Notes: generated by a model not told the origin, from the sequence alone. A stretch of DNA of 64,000 nt from Tractidigestivibacter sp050946515 (GCF_050946515.1 NZ_JBMNUX010000011.1:20015-84014), one strand, 5' to 3'; shown: positions 17,145 to 27,000, numbered from the stretch's first letter. Numbers and translations are program-made.

Positions 17145-17945
17145 CTACTCGCCCTCGCGGATGGTCTCGGAGATCTCTTCTCCGTCATCAAGGCGCACAA
17201 AGGTCACCCGACCAAACCCCGCGCCGCCAGCCGCGCCGGAGTCTATGTCCCACCGATCGGCCACGCCGCCGGTCTCGTCGCACGCGCCCACGCGCACCAT
17301 CTGAGCAAAGCCGTCATCGCCATACGGGGGACGGTCCATCAGCTCGGTCATGCCCTCAAGGTATGGCGTTGGGGTGTGACCGGCAATCACGATTGGACCT
17401 TCGCCCTTCTCATTCACAAGACCAGTCGGCACGCTCCAGAACTCCTCGCGAATCCAAACCAAGTCGTCGGGGTCTTGGCTGGCGAGAAGCTCTCCTATTG
17501 CCTTCTCGTCCCACTCCCCCTCGTGCGGAGCCTTACGTGGCCGAATTCCCGCATGCGCCATAACGTAGCGCCGACCGGAAACCTCAACTTGTGCGCTTCG
17601 CCCCAAAGACGCCACCCACTTGATGAGGTCGAGGGCCTCGTCCTCATCGATGTCGTGAAGACCGGACAGCGTCATCATTCCGCCGTTTATCGACCAGTTT
17701 GCCGCGGCGAGCCCATCGTCGGGGCTTGAGAGGTAGCTGATCATGAGGTCTTCGTGGTTGCCCTGCAGAACCTGGACGTTGGGCAGAGAGCGCACGAGCT
17801 TCAGGACGCCCACAGGATCTGGCCCGCGGTCAATCATGTCGCCAAGACAATAGACCGCGTCGTCCTCCGTGAGCGAGACTCGGTCAAGAACCCTCTCAAG
17901 GGTCGCAAGATGCCCGTGGACATCCGAAAAAACGTATGTAGCCAT
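17145..17945 (-). CDS. Calcineurin-like metallophosphoesterase (PPP-type)
   Basis: 266-aa phosphatase of the PrpA/ApaH-like serine/threonine phosphatase family. Metal-site motifs are in order: FSDVHGH (DxH), LGDMIDRGPD (GDxxDRG) and LQGNHED (GNHE), with later His residues in VMAHAGIRP and VIAGHTPTP. These suit a protein phosphatase or a dinucleoside tetraphosphate hydrolase; sequence does not decide. It starts at ATG 17945 after GGAGGT. The deoxyinosine glycosylase follows at once in the same transcript. Confidence 0.88.
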   Translation of the reverse strand: MATYVFSDVHGHLATLERVLDRVSLTEDDAVYCLGDMIDRGPDPVGVLKLVRSLPNVQVLQGNHEDLMISYLSSPDDGLAAANWSINGGMMTLSGLHDIDEDEALDLIKWVASLGRSAQVEVSGRRYVMAHAGIRPRKAPHEGEWDEKAIGELLASQDPDDLVWIREEFWSVPTGLVNEKGEGPIVIAGHTPTPYLEGMTELMDRPPYGDDGFAQMVRVGACDETGGVADRWDIDSGAAGGAGFGRVTFVRLDDGEEISETIREGE

Positions 17946-18110
17946 CAAAGCACCTCCGACTTGGCAAAACTTACTTGTATAAAGCTTATTACTGCGATTC
18001 GCCCAAGGCAAAAAGAATGCAATTACTTTGTGATGTTGGCCAAGATTATGGCACCGTCCACAAAATTCTTGTGACCAAGGCTCGCATTACGTTGTAAAGC
18101 CCGTCCTGCA

Positions 18111-18623
18111 TTAATGCCGAGGGTGCCTTGCTTGAATATGCTTTCTCGCAAGGCGAAGGTGCCAAACCGGCGGGGCTCCCGCCTCTATCACGCGAGGCGC
18201 GCGGGGCTCGCCTGCGCTCGCGCGGTCAAGCTCGGCAAGCACGTCCTGCATCGTCGACTCCAGGCGCCCCTTCTTGAGGCGGCACTCCCACACAATGATG
18301 ACCGTCCAGCCCTCGCTCACGAGCTGCGCGTTGTTGCGGGCGTCGCGAGAGCGGTTGCGGGCAAACTTCTTTGACCAATACTCCACGTTCGACTTCGGCA
18401 TGGAAAGGCCACAGTACGGGCAGCGATGCCAAAAGCACCCATTCACGAAGATGGCTATCTTGCGCCCGGGAAAGCACACGTCGGGACGGCCGGGCACCTT
18501 CTTCCAATGAAGTCGGTAGCCCGTGTAGCCATGCTCGCGCAAGGCCTGGCGCATCTTGAGCTCGGGCTTGGTGTTCTCGCTCTTGTTAGCCTGCATCACG
18601 TGGCGCGTGGCCTCGCTCGTCAT
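18111..18623 (-). CDS. vsr: Very short patch repair endonuclease
   Basis: 170-aa Vsr-family nuclease that nicks beside T:G mismatches formed when 5-methylcytosine is deaminated. The Vsr signature is intact: PGRPDVCFPGRKIAIFVNG with catalytic Asp48, the intercalating Phe/Trp and His in CFWHRC (F64, W65, H66), and zinc-type Cys/His residues in HRCPYCG. The C-terminal 30 residues are Arg-rich and variable. No cytosine methyltransferase gene is in the window, so its partner, if any, is elsewhere. It sits seven bases after the phospholipase-like gene stop (18631), so it is the second gene of that transcript. Confidence 0.93.
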   Translation of the reverse strand: MTSEATRHVMQANKSENTKPELKMRQALREHGYTGYRLHWKKVPGRPDVCFPGRKIAIFVNGCFWHRCPYCGLSMPKSNVEYWSKKFARNRSRDARNNAQLVSEGWTVIIVWECRLKKGRLESTMQDVLAELDRASAGEPRAPRVIEAGAPPVWHLRLARKHIQARHPRH

Positions 18624-18630
18624 GCGCCGC

Positions 18631-19593
18631 CTACCTCTTCAGACCCGTGTCCTCGACCTGCTCGCCCTCAAAGTTGATGCGGTCGGTAAGCGCACAGCTG
18701 GCATCGAAGTCAAATCCATCGCCCATCACGGCCGAAATCGCCTTGGGCGCGCGGGCGAGCGCTCTCTCGTAAAGGTCCCAGAACGAGCTATCGCTCTGCT
18801 GATGCGAAAAGGGATTCTCCCAGGTCGCGTGCTCAAGGTTATCGAACCTCGAGCGGTCTGAGCGGCGCGCGCGATGCGACAGCGCGCAGATTCTTGAGTA
18901 TGGCTTTCCGGTTGACATGCGCTCGATGCGGCCCATGAGCTCGCGATGGTGGTCGCGCGGAGAGTAGATCACCTTCATCACGCGGCGATAGCAGCGCGTT
19001 CCCACCGAGAAGATCGTGGGATCGACGGGCTTGCCATACGCCCAAAGGGTCACGTAGAAGTACATCTTGTCGACAATCGAGAGGACCTTGCGCGAAGCCT
19101 GTAGCGTCTGCTCAAAGGGACGGTACTCCTCAATCGTCTTGCCCACCTTGGAGAAGAGCACCGCCTCGTCCAAGTCGCGCTCAACCTCGGCGTGGACAAT
19201 GCCCTCATAGCTGCTGTCTAGACCGGTGACCCCCTGAGAGGTCAGGGCCTTCTGCCACCAGTACACAAACGGGTGGATTGTGGCGTCAAGCAACCAGTGG
19301 CACGAGAATCCCGCCAGATAGGCGCGGCCGATACTCTGCTCGGAGCGCGGAAGCTTGTCCGCGGCAATGCGCAGAGAAGCAAGAAGGCTTGCGGGGCGCT
19401 CCTCATGCATGAGGTTGCCAATGGGCGCCCACTTGGCCATCAAGGGATGGATCTCAAGGTAGAAGAGGGGGTCAGGGCCCTGGCAGCCCAGGGCAAAGGC
19501 GTCCCTCTCGTCGAGAGAGCCAATCGGAAGAGCGTCAGACGCAAAGACGCTGGCGTCGCGTGCAAAGAAATCATGAGTAAGAAGTGCAGGCAT
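18631..19593 (-). CDS. Zinc-dependent phospholipase C-like protein
   Basis: 320-aa protein of the zinc-dependent phospholipase C/S1-P1 nuclease-like fold. Conserved residues fit: the N-terminal THDFFARD, GCQGPDPLFY, NLMHEE, and a helix with AGFSCHWLLDATIHPFVYW carrying the His/Asp ligands. No signal peptide is visible, and many Firmicutes and Actinobacteria carry such cytoplasmic members of unknown substrate. It begins at ATG 19593 and is followed by vsr. Confidence 0.8.
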   Translation of the reverse strand: MPALLTHDFFARDASVFASDALPIGSLDERDAFALGCQGPDPLFYLEIHPLMAKWAPIGNLMHEERPASLLASLRIAADKLPRSEQSIGRAYLAGFSCHWLLDATIHPFVYWWQKALTSQGVTGLDSSYEGIVHAEVERDLDEAVLFSKVGKTIEEYRPFEQTLQASRKVLSIVDKMYFYVTLWAYGKPVDPTIFSVGTRCYRRVMKVIYSPRDHHRELMGRIERMSTGKPYSRICALSHRARRSDRSRFDNLEHATWENPFSHQQSDSSFWDLYERALARAPKAISAVMGDGFDFDASCALTDRINFEGEQVEDTGLKR

Positions 19594-19879
19594 GTGTCCT
19601 CTTTTTCGGCAAAACGTGACCTCGTTCAGTCAACAGTCACATTATGCCCCATACGCAAGCGAGAATCGCGCCAACGAGAATCACGCTCTGCCCTTCCAGA
19701 CATTGCCCCGTTGGCACGAATCCGTCCCGCCGTCGGCGGGCCCCCAACAGAGAGCCGCGAAAAAGCATTACAAAATGCTAACAAGTAGCTCTTTCTAGGT
19801 TGAATTTCGACAGCTAGATTTTTGATTGTTTATGCAGTGAAATTCTCTAACTGTCCGCAGACGATGAGAGCGAGGCATC
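19594..19879. other. Divergent intergenic region, no gene seen
   Basis: It separates the phospholipase-like gene (minus) from the UMF1 transporter (plus), so promoters for both should lie here. AT-rich stretches occur at 19765-19850. I see no clear operator or RNA element. Confidence 0.5.
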
Positions 19880-21109
19880 ATGGCGCAAAGGATGACGAAG
19901 GCAGAACGAAGCTGGGTCATGTACGACGTGGGCAACTCTGCGTTGGTCCTGCTTGCCACAAGCGTCATCCCCATCTACTTCAAGGCGATTGCGGACGGCG
20001 CGCAGATTATGGTTGCCTGGAGCTACGCCGAAACGGTTGCCTCTTTGATCATCGCTCTGCTCATGCCAATCCTCGGCAGCATCGCCGACATGGAGGGGAT
20101 GAAGAAGAAGTTCATCACCTGGTGCGTGGCCATTGGGGCCATCGCGTGCGTTGCCATGGGGTTCCCGACCACGGCGCTGCCGTTTCTCATCATTTATGTA
20201 ATCTCATCTATCGCATTGAATGCCTCTTTCGTGTTCTATGACGCCCTTCTTGTGGATGCAACAACCGACGAGCGCATGGACGAGGTCTCGAGCAACGGCT
20301 ACGCATGGGGCTACGTCGGGTCATGCGTGCCGTTCATCATTTGCCTAGCAATTGTGCTCTTCCGAGACAGCATTGGCCTTTCGCTCCAGGGGGCTATGCA
20401 GATTGCGTTTACCATCACCGCAGCTTGGTGGATTATTTTCACGATTCCCCTGCTGAAGAACGTCCAGCAGAAGCACTACAAGCCGCGCGAGCCGCATGCC
20501 ATCTCAAAGGCCATCGGAGGGATTGGCAAGACGCTCAAGGCAATCTGGGCCGACAAGAGCCTTCGCTACTACATCATTGCTTACTTCTTCTATATCGATG
20601 GCGTCCATACGATCATCAAGCTTTCAACGAGCTACGGAACCGACCTTGGCATCGACGGCACGCAGCTCGTGCTGGCCCTTCTCGTGACGCAGTTCGTGGC
20701 ATTCCCGTCCGCCATCGCATACGGAAAGCTTTCGAGCAAGTACGGGACAAGGCGCATGCTCTTGATTGCCATCTTTGCCTACTTCTGCATCACGCTCTTT
20801 GCCGCTTTCTTCCTGCGCTCCGCGTTCGAGTTCTGGATTCTCGCCATCGCCGTCGGGCTTTTCCAGGGAGGAATCCAGGCGCTTTCAAGGTCTGAGTTCG
20901 GCAAGCTCTGCCCCAAGGAGCATGCAAACGAGTACTTCGGCTTCTTTGACATCTTCGGCAAGTATGCCGCTATCCTGGGCACGTTCTTGGTTGGGACCTT
21001 CACCGCGCTGACCGGCAACGCGAGCCTCGGCGTCTTCTCGATTGCCGCGCTTTTCGTCGTCGGCTTCGTTATGATGCTGAAGGTCCCCGAGCGCAGGCAG
21101 ACAAAATAG
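19880..21109 (+). CDS. UMF1 (Atg22-like) family MFS transporter
   Basis: 409-aa membrane protein with twelve likely transmembrane segments. It belongs to the UMF1 branch of the major facilitator superfamily: the N-terminal WVMYDVGNSALVLL and the GYAWGYVGSCVPF region are characteristic. Yeast Atg22 exports amino acids from the vacuole; the bacterial substrates are not established. The start at 19880 has a GAGCGAGG site. It is a monocistronic unit, followed 67 bases later by a 13-base perfect hairpin (21176-21212). Confidence 0.88.
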   Translation: MAQRMTKAERSWVMYDVGNSALVLLATSVIPIYFKAIADGAQIMVAWSYAETVASLIIALLMPILGSIADMEGMKKKFITWCVAIGAIACVAMGFPTTALPFLIIYVISSIALNASFVFYDALLVDATTDERMDEVSSNGYAWGYVGSCVPFIICLAIVLFRDSIGLSLQGAMQIAFTITAAWWIIFTIPLLKNVQQKHYKPREPHAISKAIGGIGKTLKAIWADKSLRYYIIAYFFYIDGVHTIIKLSTSYGTDLGIDGTQLVLALLVTQFVAFPSAIAYGKLSSKYGTRRMLLIAIFAYFCITLFAAFFLRSAFEFWILAIAVGLFQGGIQALSRSEFGKLCPKEHANEYFGFFDIFGKYAAILGTFLVGTFTALTGNASLGVFSIAALFVVGFVMMLKVPERRQTK

Positions 21110-21175
21110 CCCTGCAAGCAAGCCCGCCCAAGCCCGCGCGCAACCCGCACGACGCGTGCCCCATAGTGCTCAAGA

Positions 21176-21212
21176 GTCCCGCACGATAGGCAATGTGCTT
21201 ATCGTGCGGGAC
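21176..21212 (+). terminator. Perfect hairpin downstream of the UMF1 transporter
   Basis: GTCCCGCACGATA (21176-21188) pairs with TATCGTGCGGGAC (21200-21212) around an 11-base loop, followed by TTGTCTTT. A likely terminator, but its arms carry the CCCGCACGA motif of the intergenic repeat family, so it may be part of that element. Confidence 0.6.
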
Positions 21213-21308
21213 TTGTCTTTCGCGTCGTGTGGAGGCTGCGGGCGTTATTGCAGTTGGCGGCAAACGTCGTGTGGGGGCCTTGTTTGGAGATCCCCGCACG
21301 ACACGCCT

Positions 21309-21629
21309 CATCAATTCTTGTGCAGCCCCACACTTTGGCCCGCTGCCAACTTGCGCGACTTTTGCAGCATCAGAGGTCGCGCAACTTGGCAGTCCGAACA
21401 TCAGAAGTCGCGGAACCTGGCAGATCGGGCATCAGAACTCGCATAACTTGGCAGGCTCGAGCATCAGAACTCGCGGAACTTGGCAGCGCCCGTTGTGTGG
21501 GCATCAGAAGTCGCGGAACCTGGCAGATCGGGCATCAGAAGTCGCGCAAGTTGGCAAGGCTGAACATCAGAACTCGCGGAACTTGGCAGCGCCCGTTGTG
21601 TGGGCATCAGAACTCGCGCAAGATAGCAG
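21309..21629. repeat. Eight-copy 25-bp tandem array with 103-bp higher-order period
   Basis: Units beginning CATCAGAASTCGCG and ending TTGGCAG start at 21368, 21399, 21430, 21462, 21502, 21533, 21565 and 21605. The steps are 31, 31, 32, 40, 31, 32 and 40 bases, so the pattern repeats every 103 bases. The first unit also pairs with an inverted copy at 21343-21359 (16 of 17 bases match 21376-21392). Just before lies the block 21309-21333 shared with 14608-14632. Variable bases within units are G/C at position 9 and the middle of the GCGGAACTT stretch. No gene is present between 21110 and 21640. Confidence 0.85.
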
Positions 21630-21640
21630 ATGGAACCTCG

Positions 21641-22285
21641 CTAGCAGATGGAGCCTCCGGCACGGCGAATGTCCTTCTCGGGATAGTCGACGATTGCCTG
21701 GATTGCAGCGGCAAGCGCGCGAACGTCGTCCTCGAGCGTCATCGAAGGCAGGCCGTCACGACCCTTGACCTGCTCGGGCAAAAACGGAACATGAACAAAG
21801 CCGCTCTTGAGACCGGGATGGCGCGTCGCCCCCAAATGGCGCACGCCATAGAGCACGTGGTTGCACACAAAGGTTCCGGCGCTGTTTGAGACCGACGCCT
21901 CTAATCCTGCCCCTCGCACTGCCTCGACCATTGCCTTTATCGGAAGGTTCGAGAAGTACGCGTCGGGGCCTCCCGAAACCACGGGCTGGTCAACTGGCTG
22001 GACTCCATCGTTGTCGGGAATGCGGTAGTCATCCACGTTGATGCCAACGCGCTCCACGGTGATTCCGCGCCGACCGCCAGCCTGTCCCACCGAAAGAACC
22101 ACCCGCGGAGCCACTTCGGCAATCGAGCGCTCCACGACCTCAAGCGAGCGCTCGCATGAGGTGGGCAGCTGAACCGCAGAGATCTCGGCACCGGCTATCT
22201 GCTTGGGCAGACGTCTTACCGCCTCCCAGCTTGGATTTATCGCCTCTCCCCCAAACGGGTCAAAGCCCGTGACAAGAATCCTCAC
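21641..22285 (-). CDS. pcp: Pyrrolidone-carboxylate peptidase
   Basis: Cysteine peptidase (C15) of 214 aa that removes N-terminal pyroglutamate from peptides in the cytoplasm. The triad is visible: Glu in GITVERVGIN, Cys in GTFVCNHVLYG and His in SGFVHVPFLPEQ. I chose the GTG at 22285 because GGAGGGG lies just upstream and the protein then has the usual length; an upstream TTG at 22303 would add six residues. It lies 41 bases after the CyuA stop with a hairpin between, so read-through may be partial. It fits the peptide-using lifestyle shown by the Opp and PepT genes at the right end. Confidence 0.95.
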   Translation of the reverse strand: MRILVTGFDPFGGEAINPSWEAVRRLPKQIAGAEISAVQLPTSCERSLEVVERSIAEVAPRVVLSVGQAGGRRGITVERVGINVDDYRIPDNDGVQPVDQPVVSGGPDAYFSNLPIKAMVEAVRGAGLEASVSNSAGTFVCNHVLYGVRHLGATRHPGLKSGFVHVPFLPEQVKGRDGLPSMTLEDDVRALAAAIQAIVDYPEKDIRRAGGSIC

Positions 22286-22300
22286 AGTCCCCTCCGAACG

Positions 22301-22336
22301 CAAAAGGCTCGCGTGCTAGAGAAACCCTAGCACGCG
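22301..22336 (-). terminator. Hairpin between cyuA-type gene and pcp
   Basis: CGCGTGCTAG (22310-22319) pairs with CTAGCACGCG (22327-22336), a perfect 10-base stem that includes the upstream gene's stop codon. On the minus strand it is followed by AGCCTTTTG. A short U-run suggests partial termination. Confidence 0.6.
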
Positions 22337-23613
22337 CCGCTCCCGCACATCAAATTGATGATGGTGCGGTCAGTCTCGCGCATGCCGTCGTGAGCGAGCA
22401 CGCCGACGGCGTGGATGGTGTTCTCGACGCCCTTCACCACGATGCCGTCGCCGCCATAGAACTCGGAGCCATGCTGTTGCATCTGAAGCCCCAGAAGCCC
22501 CGCCTCAACCGCAGAGGCTATCTTGGCTGCGCAGCTCGCCTTAGCGCCGTCGCAAATCATGCCGGAATCCACGGCGATAGCGTTCACCACGGTATGGGCG
22601 ACCTCGCGCTCGCGGCCGCCCATCAGATAGCAGATGCCCGCCGCAGCCCCTGCCCCTGCGCTCGTGGCGCCGCAGTAGGCAGAGAGCCTGCCAATGCCCG
22701 TCTTCAGGTGAATGGTGACCAAATTCGAGACGACCAGCGCGCGAAGCAGCTCCTCGTGGGTCGACCCCAGCTGGTCTGCATAGACAATGACCGGCACCGA
22801 AGCAGTAATCCCCTGGTTGCCGCTGCCAGAATTGATGACAACGGGAAGCTCGCAGCCTCCCATGCGCGCGTCGGAGCCAGCTGCCGCCCAGGCCTTTGCG
22901 CGGTTATGGACCTCGTCGCCGTAAGCATCAAGGAGAATCGAGCCGATGTTAGCGCCCCAATCGCCTTCCATTCCCGCCTTCGCAATGGCAGTGTTGCAGC
23001 TAATCTGGCGCTCCAGGGTTTCAGAAACGTCCGCAAGATCGACAATTCCAGCAAACTCGACAATCTGGTCGACGCCAAGGAGCGAGCGGTCCGTCGTGGT
23101 TCCGTCGCCCTCGTCTTCGGCGGAAAACTCCTTCTTCTGCAGGACCTCGCCATCGTGCTCGAGGAAAATCACGTTGGTGTGGGAGCCGGCAATCTCGCAA
23201 GAGGCCTCGTGCCCGCCTGCCTCCACGCGAACCTGGATGTCAAAGACGAAAGGCTTCTCCGACGCGCTCACCGCGATGTCGTGCGCGTCGAGATATGCGC
23301 GCATCTGCTCAATCTCGTCTGCTGTCACCGAAGAGAGGACCTCGAGCTGTGCGTCCGCATTTCCCGCGACGACTCCTGCGGCAGCTGCGGCGGCGATTCC
23401 GCGCGCGCCACCTGTGTTGGGAACGACGACGCTCTTTACATTTTTGATAATGTTGGAGCTCGCGGCAACAGACACGCGCTCGGGAAGCGCCCCAAGCGCC
23501 TTCCTTGCCAGGGCCGCGCAATAGGCAACGGCGATGGGCTCTGTGCAGCCCATCGCGCACACAAGCTCTTCTTTCAGAATGGCAACGTACTCGTCATAGA
23601 TGCGCTTCTCCAT
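22327..23613 (-). CDS. cyuA: L-cysteine desulfidase family protein (CyuA/YhaM-like)
   Basis: 428-aa enzyme of the UPF0597/serine-dehydratase-alpha-like family. Characterised members are iron-sulfur L-cysteine desulfidases that release pyruvate, ammonia and sulfide. Family signatures present: CAMGCTEPIAVAY at the N-terminus, VPNTGGARGIAAAAA, SGSGNQGITASVPV, and the cluster-ligand cysteines in AYCGATSAGAG and GMICDGAKASCAAK. Full family length. ATG 23613 follows AGGAGG directly after the stop of a decayed GHKL kinase gene. Probably used for cysteine catabolism or detoxification in an anaerobe. Confidence 0.9.
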   Translation of the reverse strand: MEKRIYDEYVAILKEELVCAMGCTEPIAVAYCAALARKALGALPERVSVAASSNIIKNVKSVVVPNTGGARGIAAAAAAGVVAGNADAQLEVLSSVTADEIEQMRAYLDAHDIAVSASEKPFVFDIQVRVEAGGHEASCEIAGSHTNVIFLEHDGEVLQKKEFSAEDEGDGTTTDRSLLGVDQIVEFAGIVDLADVSETLERQISCNTAIAKAGMEGDWGANIGSILLDAYGDEVHNRAKAWAAAGSDARMGGCELPVVINSGSGNQGITASVPVIVYADQLGSTHEELLRALVVSNLVTIHLKTGIGRLSAYCGATSAGAGAAAGICYLMGGREREVAHTVVNAIAVDSGMICDGAKASCAAKIASAVEAGLLGLQMQQHGSEFYGGDGIVVKGVENTIHAVGVLAHDGMRETDRTIINLMCGSGAC

Positions 23614-23622
23614 ATGTCCTCC

Positions 23623-23994
23623 TCAAGACGACGCACCTCGTGCGCTGCCTTCTCGCTTGGGCGCGGGACTCACCTGGGGGATCGGAGCCACGATGAACGG
23701 CGAGAAGGTCGAGCCATCGGCACAAATGAGCGTCCCTCCGCCATGGCTGTGAACGCAGCGACGAATGCCGTTCATGCCTAACCCGTGGTTGGTCTTGTCC
23801 CGCTACGAGGTCTTTGGCGACCCGCCCAAAAACTTGAGCTGTCGCACGAAGCAGGCGCCTTCTCGAATCGGCGCGAAGTTGCCCTCGCGACGAACCGTGA
23901 GACTGATCTCCCTTTTTGCAGTATCGCCAATCTGCGCTTCGGCCTCAATTGCAGCTCCGAGGATGTTCTCCATAAGGAAATATTGATCGTGCCA
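23623..23994 (-). pseudogene. Remnant of a GHKL sensor kinase ATPase domain
   Basis: One reading frame of about 123 codons, bounded upstream by an in-frame TGA (23995-23997), interrupted by TAG at 23803-23805, and ending with TGA at 23623-23625. It encodes the end of an AgrC-like kinase: an N-box-like segment QYFLMENILGAAIEAEAQ, then a G-box segment TNHGLGMNGIRRCVHSHGGG. The sensor part and phospho-His region are missing, so it is a truncated pseudogene. It abuts the GH3 gene at 24045, echoing the GH3/GHKL pairing at 0-4.6 kb. No LytTR partner remains. Confidence 0.78.
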
Positions 23995-24044
23995 TCAAGG
24001 GGCGCGAGTAAAAGAAGGCTCCCCCTCCCGCGCGGGAAGAAGGC

Positions 24045-27000
24045 CTAAGGCTTGCTGCCAGCGCCCTCGCCATCCGTCGCGTCGGCTCTGCCCTCAGCAG
24101 CGTCTGCCCTTCCAGCGCGCTTCTTGCGAACCATGCTTGCGACGATTGCCGCCGCTCCCCCGCACATCGCTACGGATGCCGCCGTCAGTCCGATGCGCCA
24201 GGGGCTCGGACTGTAGCTCACCGTGCTGCCGGGGGCGATGCCATTCATTGCGTTGGAGTTCGTCGTGGCGTAAAGGATTCCTCGCATGGCGTTGCGCATC
24301 GCGTAGCGTGCGGTGGCAGAGGTATAGTCGACAGGCTCCTCGACCATCGTGGTCATGTACATGTTGCCGCCCGTCCTGAACACAAGGTCGCGATCCTTTG
24401 CGGGCGCGCCAAGATACAGGTCAGTGACGACCGACCCCGTAAAGCCCCACTCTTCGCGCAGAATCTTCTGTTGCGTGCCCAAGTGGCAGAAGCCCATAGT
24501 GCCGCCGATGCTGTTTTGCGCGGACATGATGCCCGTTACGGCGCGAATCGCACGCGAGGACATGGTTCCCTGCGAGTCGGAGATGTAGCTAATCGTTGCC
24601 CTTGCGGACTGAAGCGCCACCTCGAAGGCCTTGAGATAGATTTCGCGAGCAGTCTGTTCGTCCACCCACGTGGCAAGCGAGTTGCTTCGGTCGGTCTCCT
24701 GCTCGTTGAAGGCATAGTGCTTGAGATAGCAGATGCAGCCCTCTTCGACGGCGCCCGATATTGCGGCAGCAGCAATCTTTCCCGAGACAAGCGGGTCCTC
24801 GGAGTAGTACTCGTAGAAGCGTCCGGAGAACGGGCTGCGATGAATGTTGACGGCGGGCGCATACCAGCCAGTCATCCCCAGCTGCAGCGCCTCTTCGCCG
24901 ATGCACTGACCCATCTGGTTCATAAGGGAGACATTCCACGTTGCCGCCTGAACGTTGGCGGCAGCCCAGCCGGAGGCGCCCTCCGAGCTCCAGCCCATGG
25001 CTCCGTCGGCGTCGGTGGTGGCAGGCTTGCCAACAGAGCTGACCTCGATTGTCTGGTAGGCGGCACCGCAGAGGAGCTTGATGAGGCTGTCGCGCTCTCC
25101 GTCCCAGTCAATTTGGTCGAGTAGCAAATCCCAGCGCTCGTCGTCGTAGGGAACGCAGCGCAGGTCGATGAGTGAAAGGCCGTTTTGTTGGGCGGAGGCT
25201 GGCTGGTCCGCGTGGTAGACAAGGCTGCCCTCGACGTCACCGAGCTTCTCGTCAGACATCGGGTCAAAGTTGTCGAACCACGCGAACTCCTCGAGGGCGA
25301 CCTCGGGAGCCTGGCGCTCACGCCCCGAGTACTCGGTCGGATGGCTTGCCTCCCAGTCGGCACGCGTGAGCATGCTGGTCTCATCCATGTAGGCGTTCAT
25401 GGAGTCAAGCTTGTTGGTGGCGGCGACGAAGGCGCTTCCGTCAAACGTCGACCCCGTCGGATTTCCCTGATTGTCGGGCGCCGACTGGGCGTCAATCTCG
25501 GCCTTTCGCGGGTTGGAGGAATCAAAGACCACATCCGAGTCGATCGTGACCGTGTAGGACTCAATCACCTGGTGAGAGTTCTTCCTCAGGTCGATGGCAT
25601 AGTCCCCGGCCTCGAGGATGTAGCAGCCGATGGTTCCGTCAGAGTTTGCATGATGGCGATCGTAGGAGGCCATGGTCTCCTTGGCGAAGCTGAGCGTAAG
25701 CTCCTGGCAGTCGCCTGGGTCGAGAAGGTCGGTCTTGGCGAACGCCGCCAGCACGCACTCAGGCTTCTCCACGCCGCTCTCGCGGTCGTAGTCAGTGTAA
25801 GGCGAACCGTAGTAGACCTGGACGACCTCCTTGCCAGCCACCTCGCCCGTATTGGTCACGCTGACGGTCAGCACGACGTCGTCGCCAGAGTCGTCAAGCG
25901 AGGAGATCTTCTGGTCGAATGTCGTATAGGAAAGGCCGTACCCAAAGGGGTAGGCAACGCGGCCCGCAACCGTAGCGGCGCCCTGCTCGTCAAGCTCGCC
26001 GTAGACGAAGGAGGCATCGACGGAGGCGGCGGTCTCATAGTAGCGATACCCCATGTAGACGCCCTCTTGGTACTCCACAAAGGAGCGGCTCATGGTGTAT
26101 TGGCTGCCTTCTCCCTCAGACCAAATTCTGGTTGGGTCGGAGGCGACAACCTCAGAGTTCGTGTACTGGAAGCGGCCGAAGTTGGAGAAGGTGGGGTCTG
26201 CCGTGAAGTCCGTCGCATAGATGTCGGTCAGCCGGCCTGAGGGATTGACCTCACCGACAAGCACCTTGGCAAGCGAGGCAAAGCCACGGGAGCCGGCTGT
26301 CCCCACCCAGACGATGGCGTCCGCCTCAAGCTCGCCGCTCATCAATGGGCCAAGCTCGACGGGGTTGGAGGTGTTCAGGACCACGACAACAGAGCCACAG
26401 GCCCTCTTGGCAGCGGCAATGACGCCCTTCTCGTCCTCGGTCAGCGCAAGATAATGTGGGGTTCCGTCTTCATATCCCTCAAAGCGCTTGTCGATGCCCT
26501 CAGAGCCGCAGCGCTTAATGACCACAACGCCGCACGTTCCCTCGACGCCCGACACGGCATCGTAGATTGCAGGGTCATACTCGTAGATCTTTGCGCTCTC
26601 GCCCTTGTCCATCTGGGCTTGAAAGGAGGAGACGTCAAAGTCCAGAGGGTCAGTGCCATCTGCAGCGTCGGGATAGGTTGGCTCTGCGCCCTCGGCAGCA
26701 TCGAGTGCGGTGCGGTTGACGGTGAGCTTGCTGGCAATGGCATCTTCTGCGGTGACCATGGTCATGTCCGAAGAGGCGGCCGCGCCAGTGCCAAAGTACG
26801 CCGGGTTCTGGAAGGCCCAGCCAAAGGGAGTCACCTCGTCGCCCGCGGCAAGCGGAAGGACGCCGTTGTTCTTCAGAAGGACGATGCCCTCGTCGCTTAC
26901 CTGCTCAGAGACCACGTCCGATGCCGCTTTCGCCTCTTCAAGCGAGGAGTACCTTGGCTTGTAATACTGGGCGTCCCAGCTCTCGGAGCCCTCGGCCTTG

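Noticed and set aside
21368..21629. CRISPR array
   Set aside because: The repeats are 25 bases, but spacers are only 6-15 bases and are themselves repeated. There are no cas genes in the window.
22390..23781. Long open frame on the plus strand opposite the cysteine desulfidase gene
   Set aside because: Antisense shadow with no recognisable domain, crossing into the kinase remnant.
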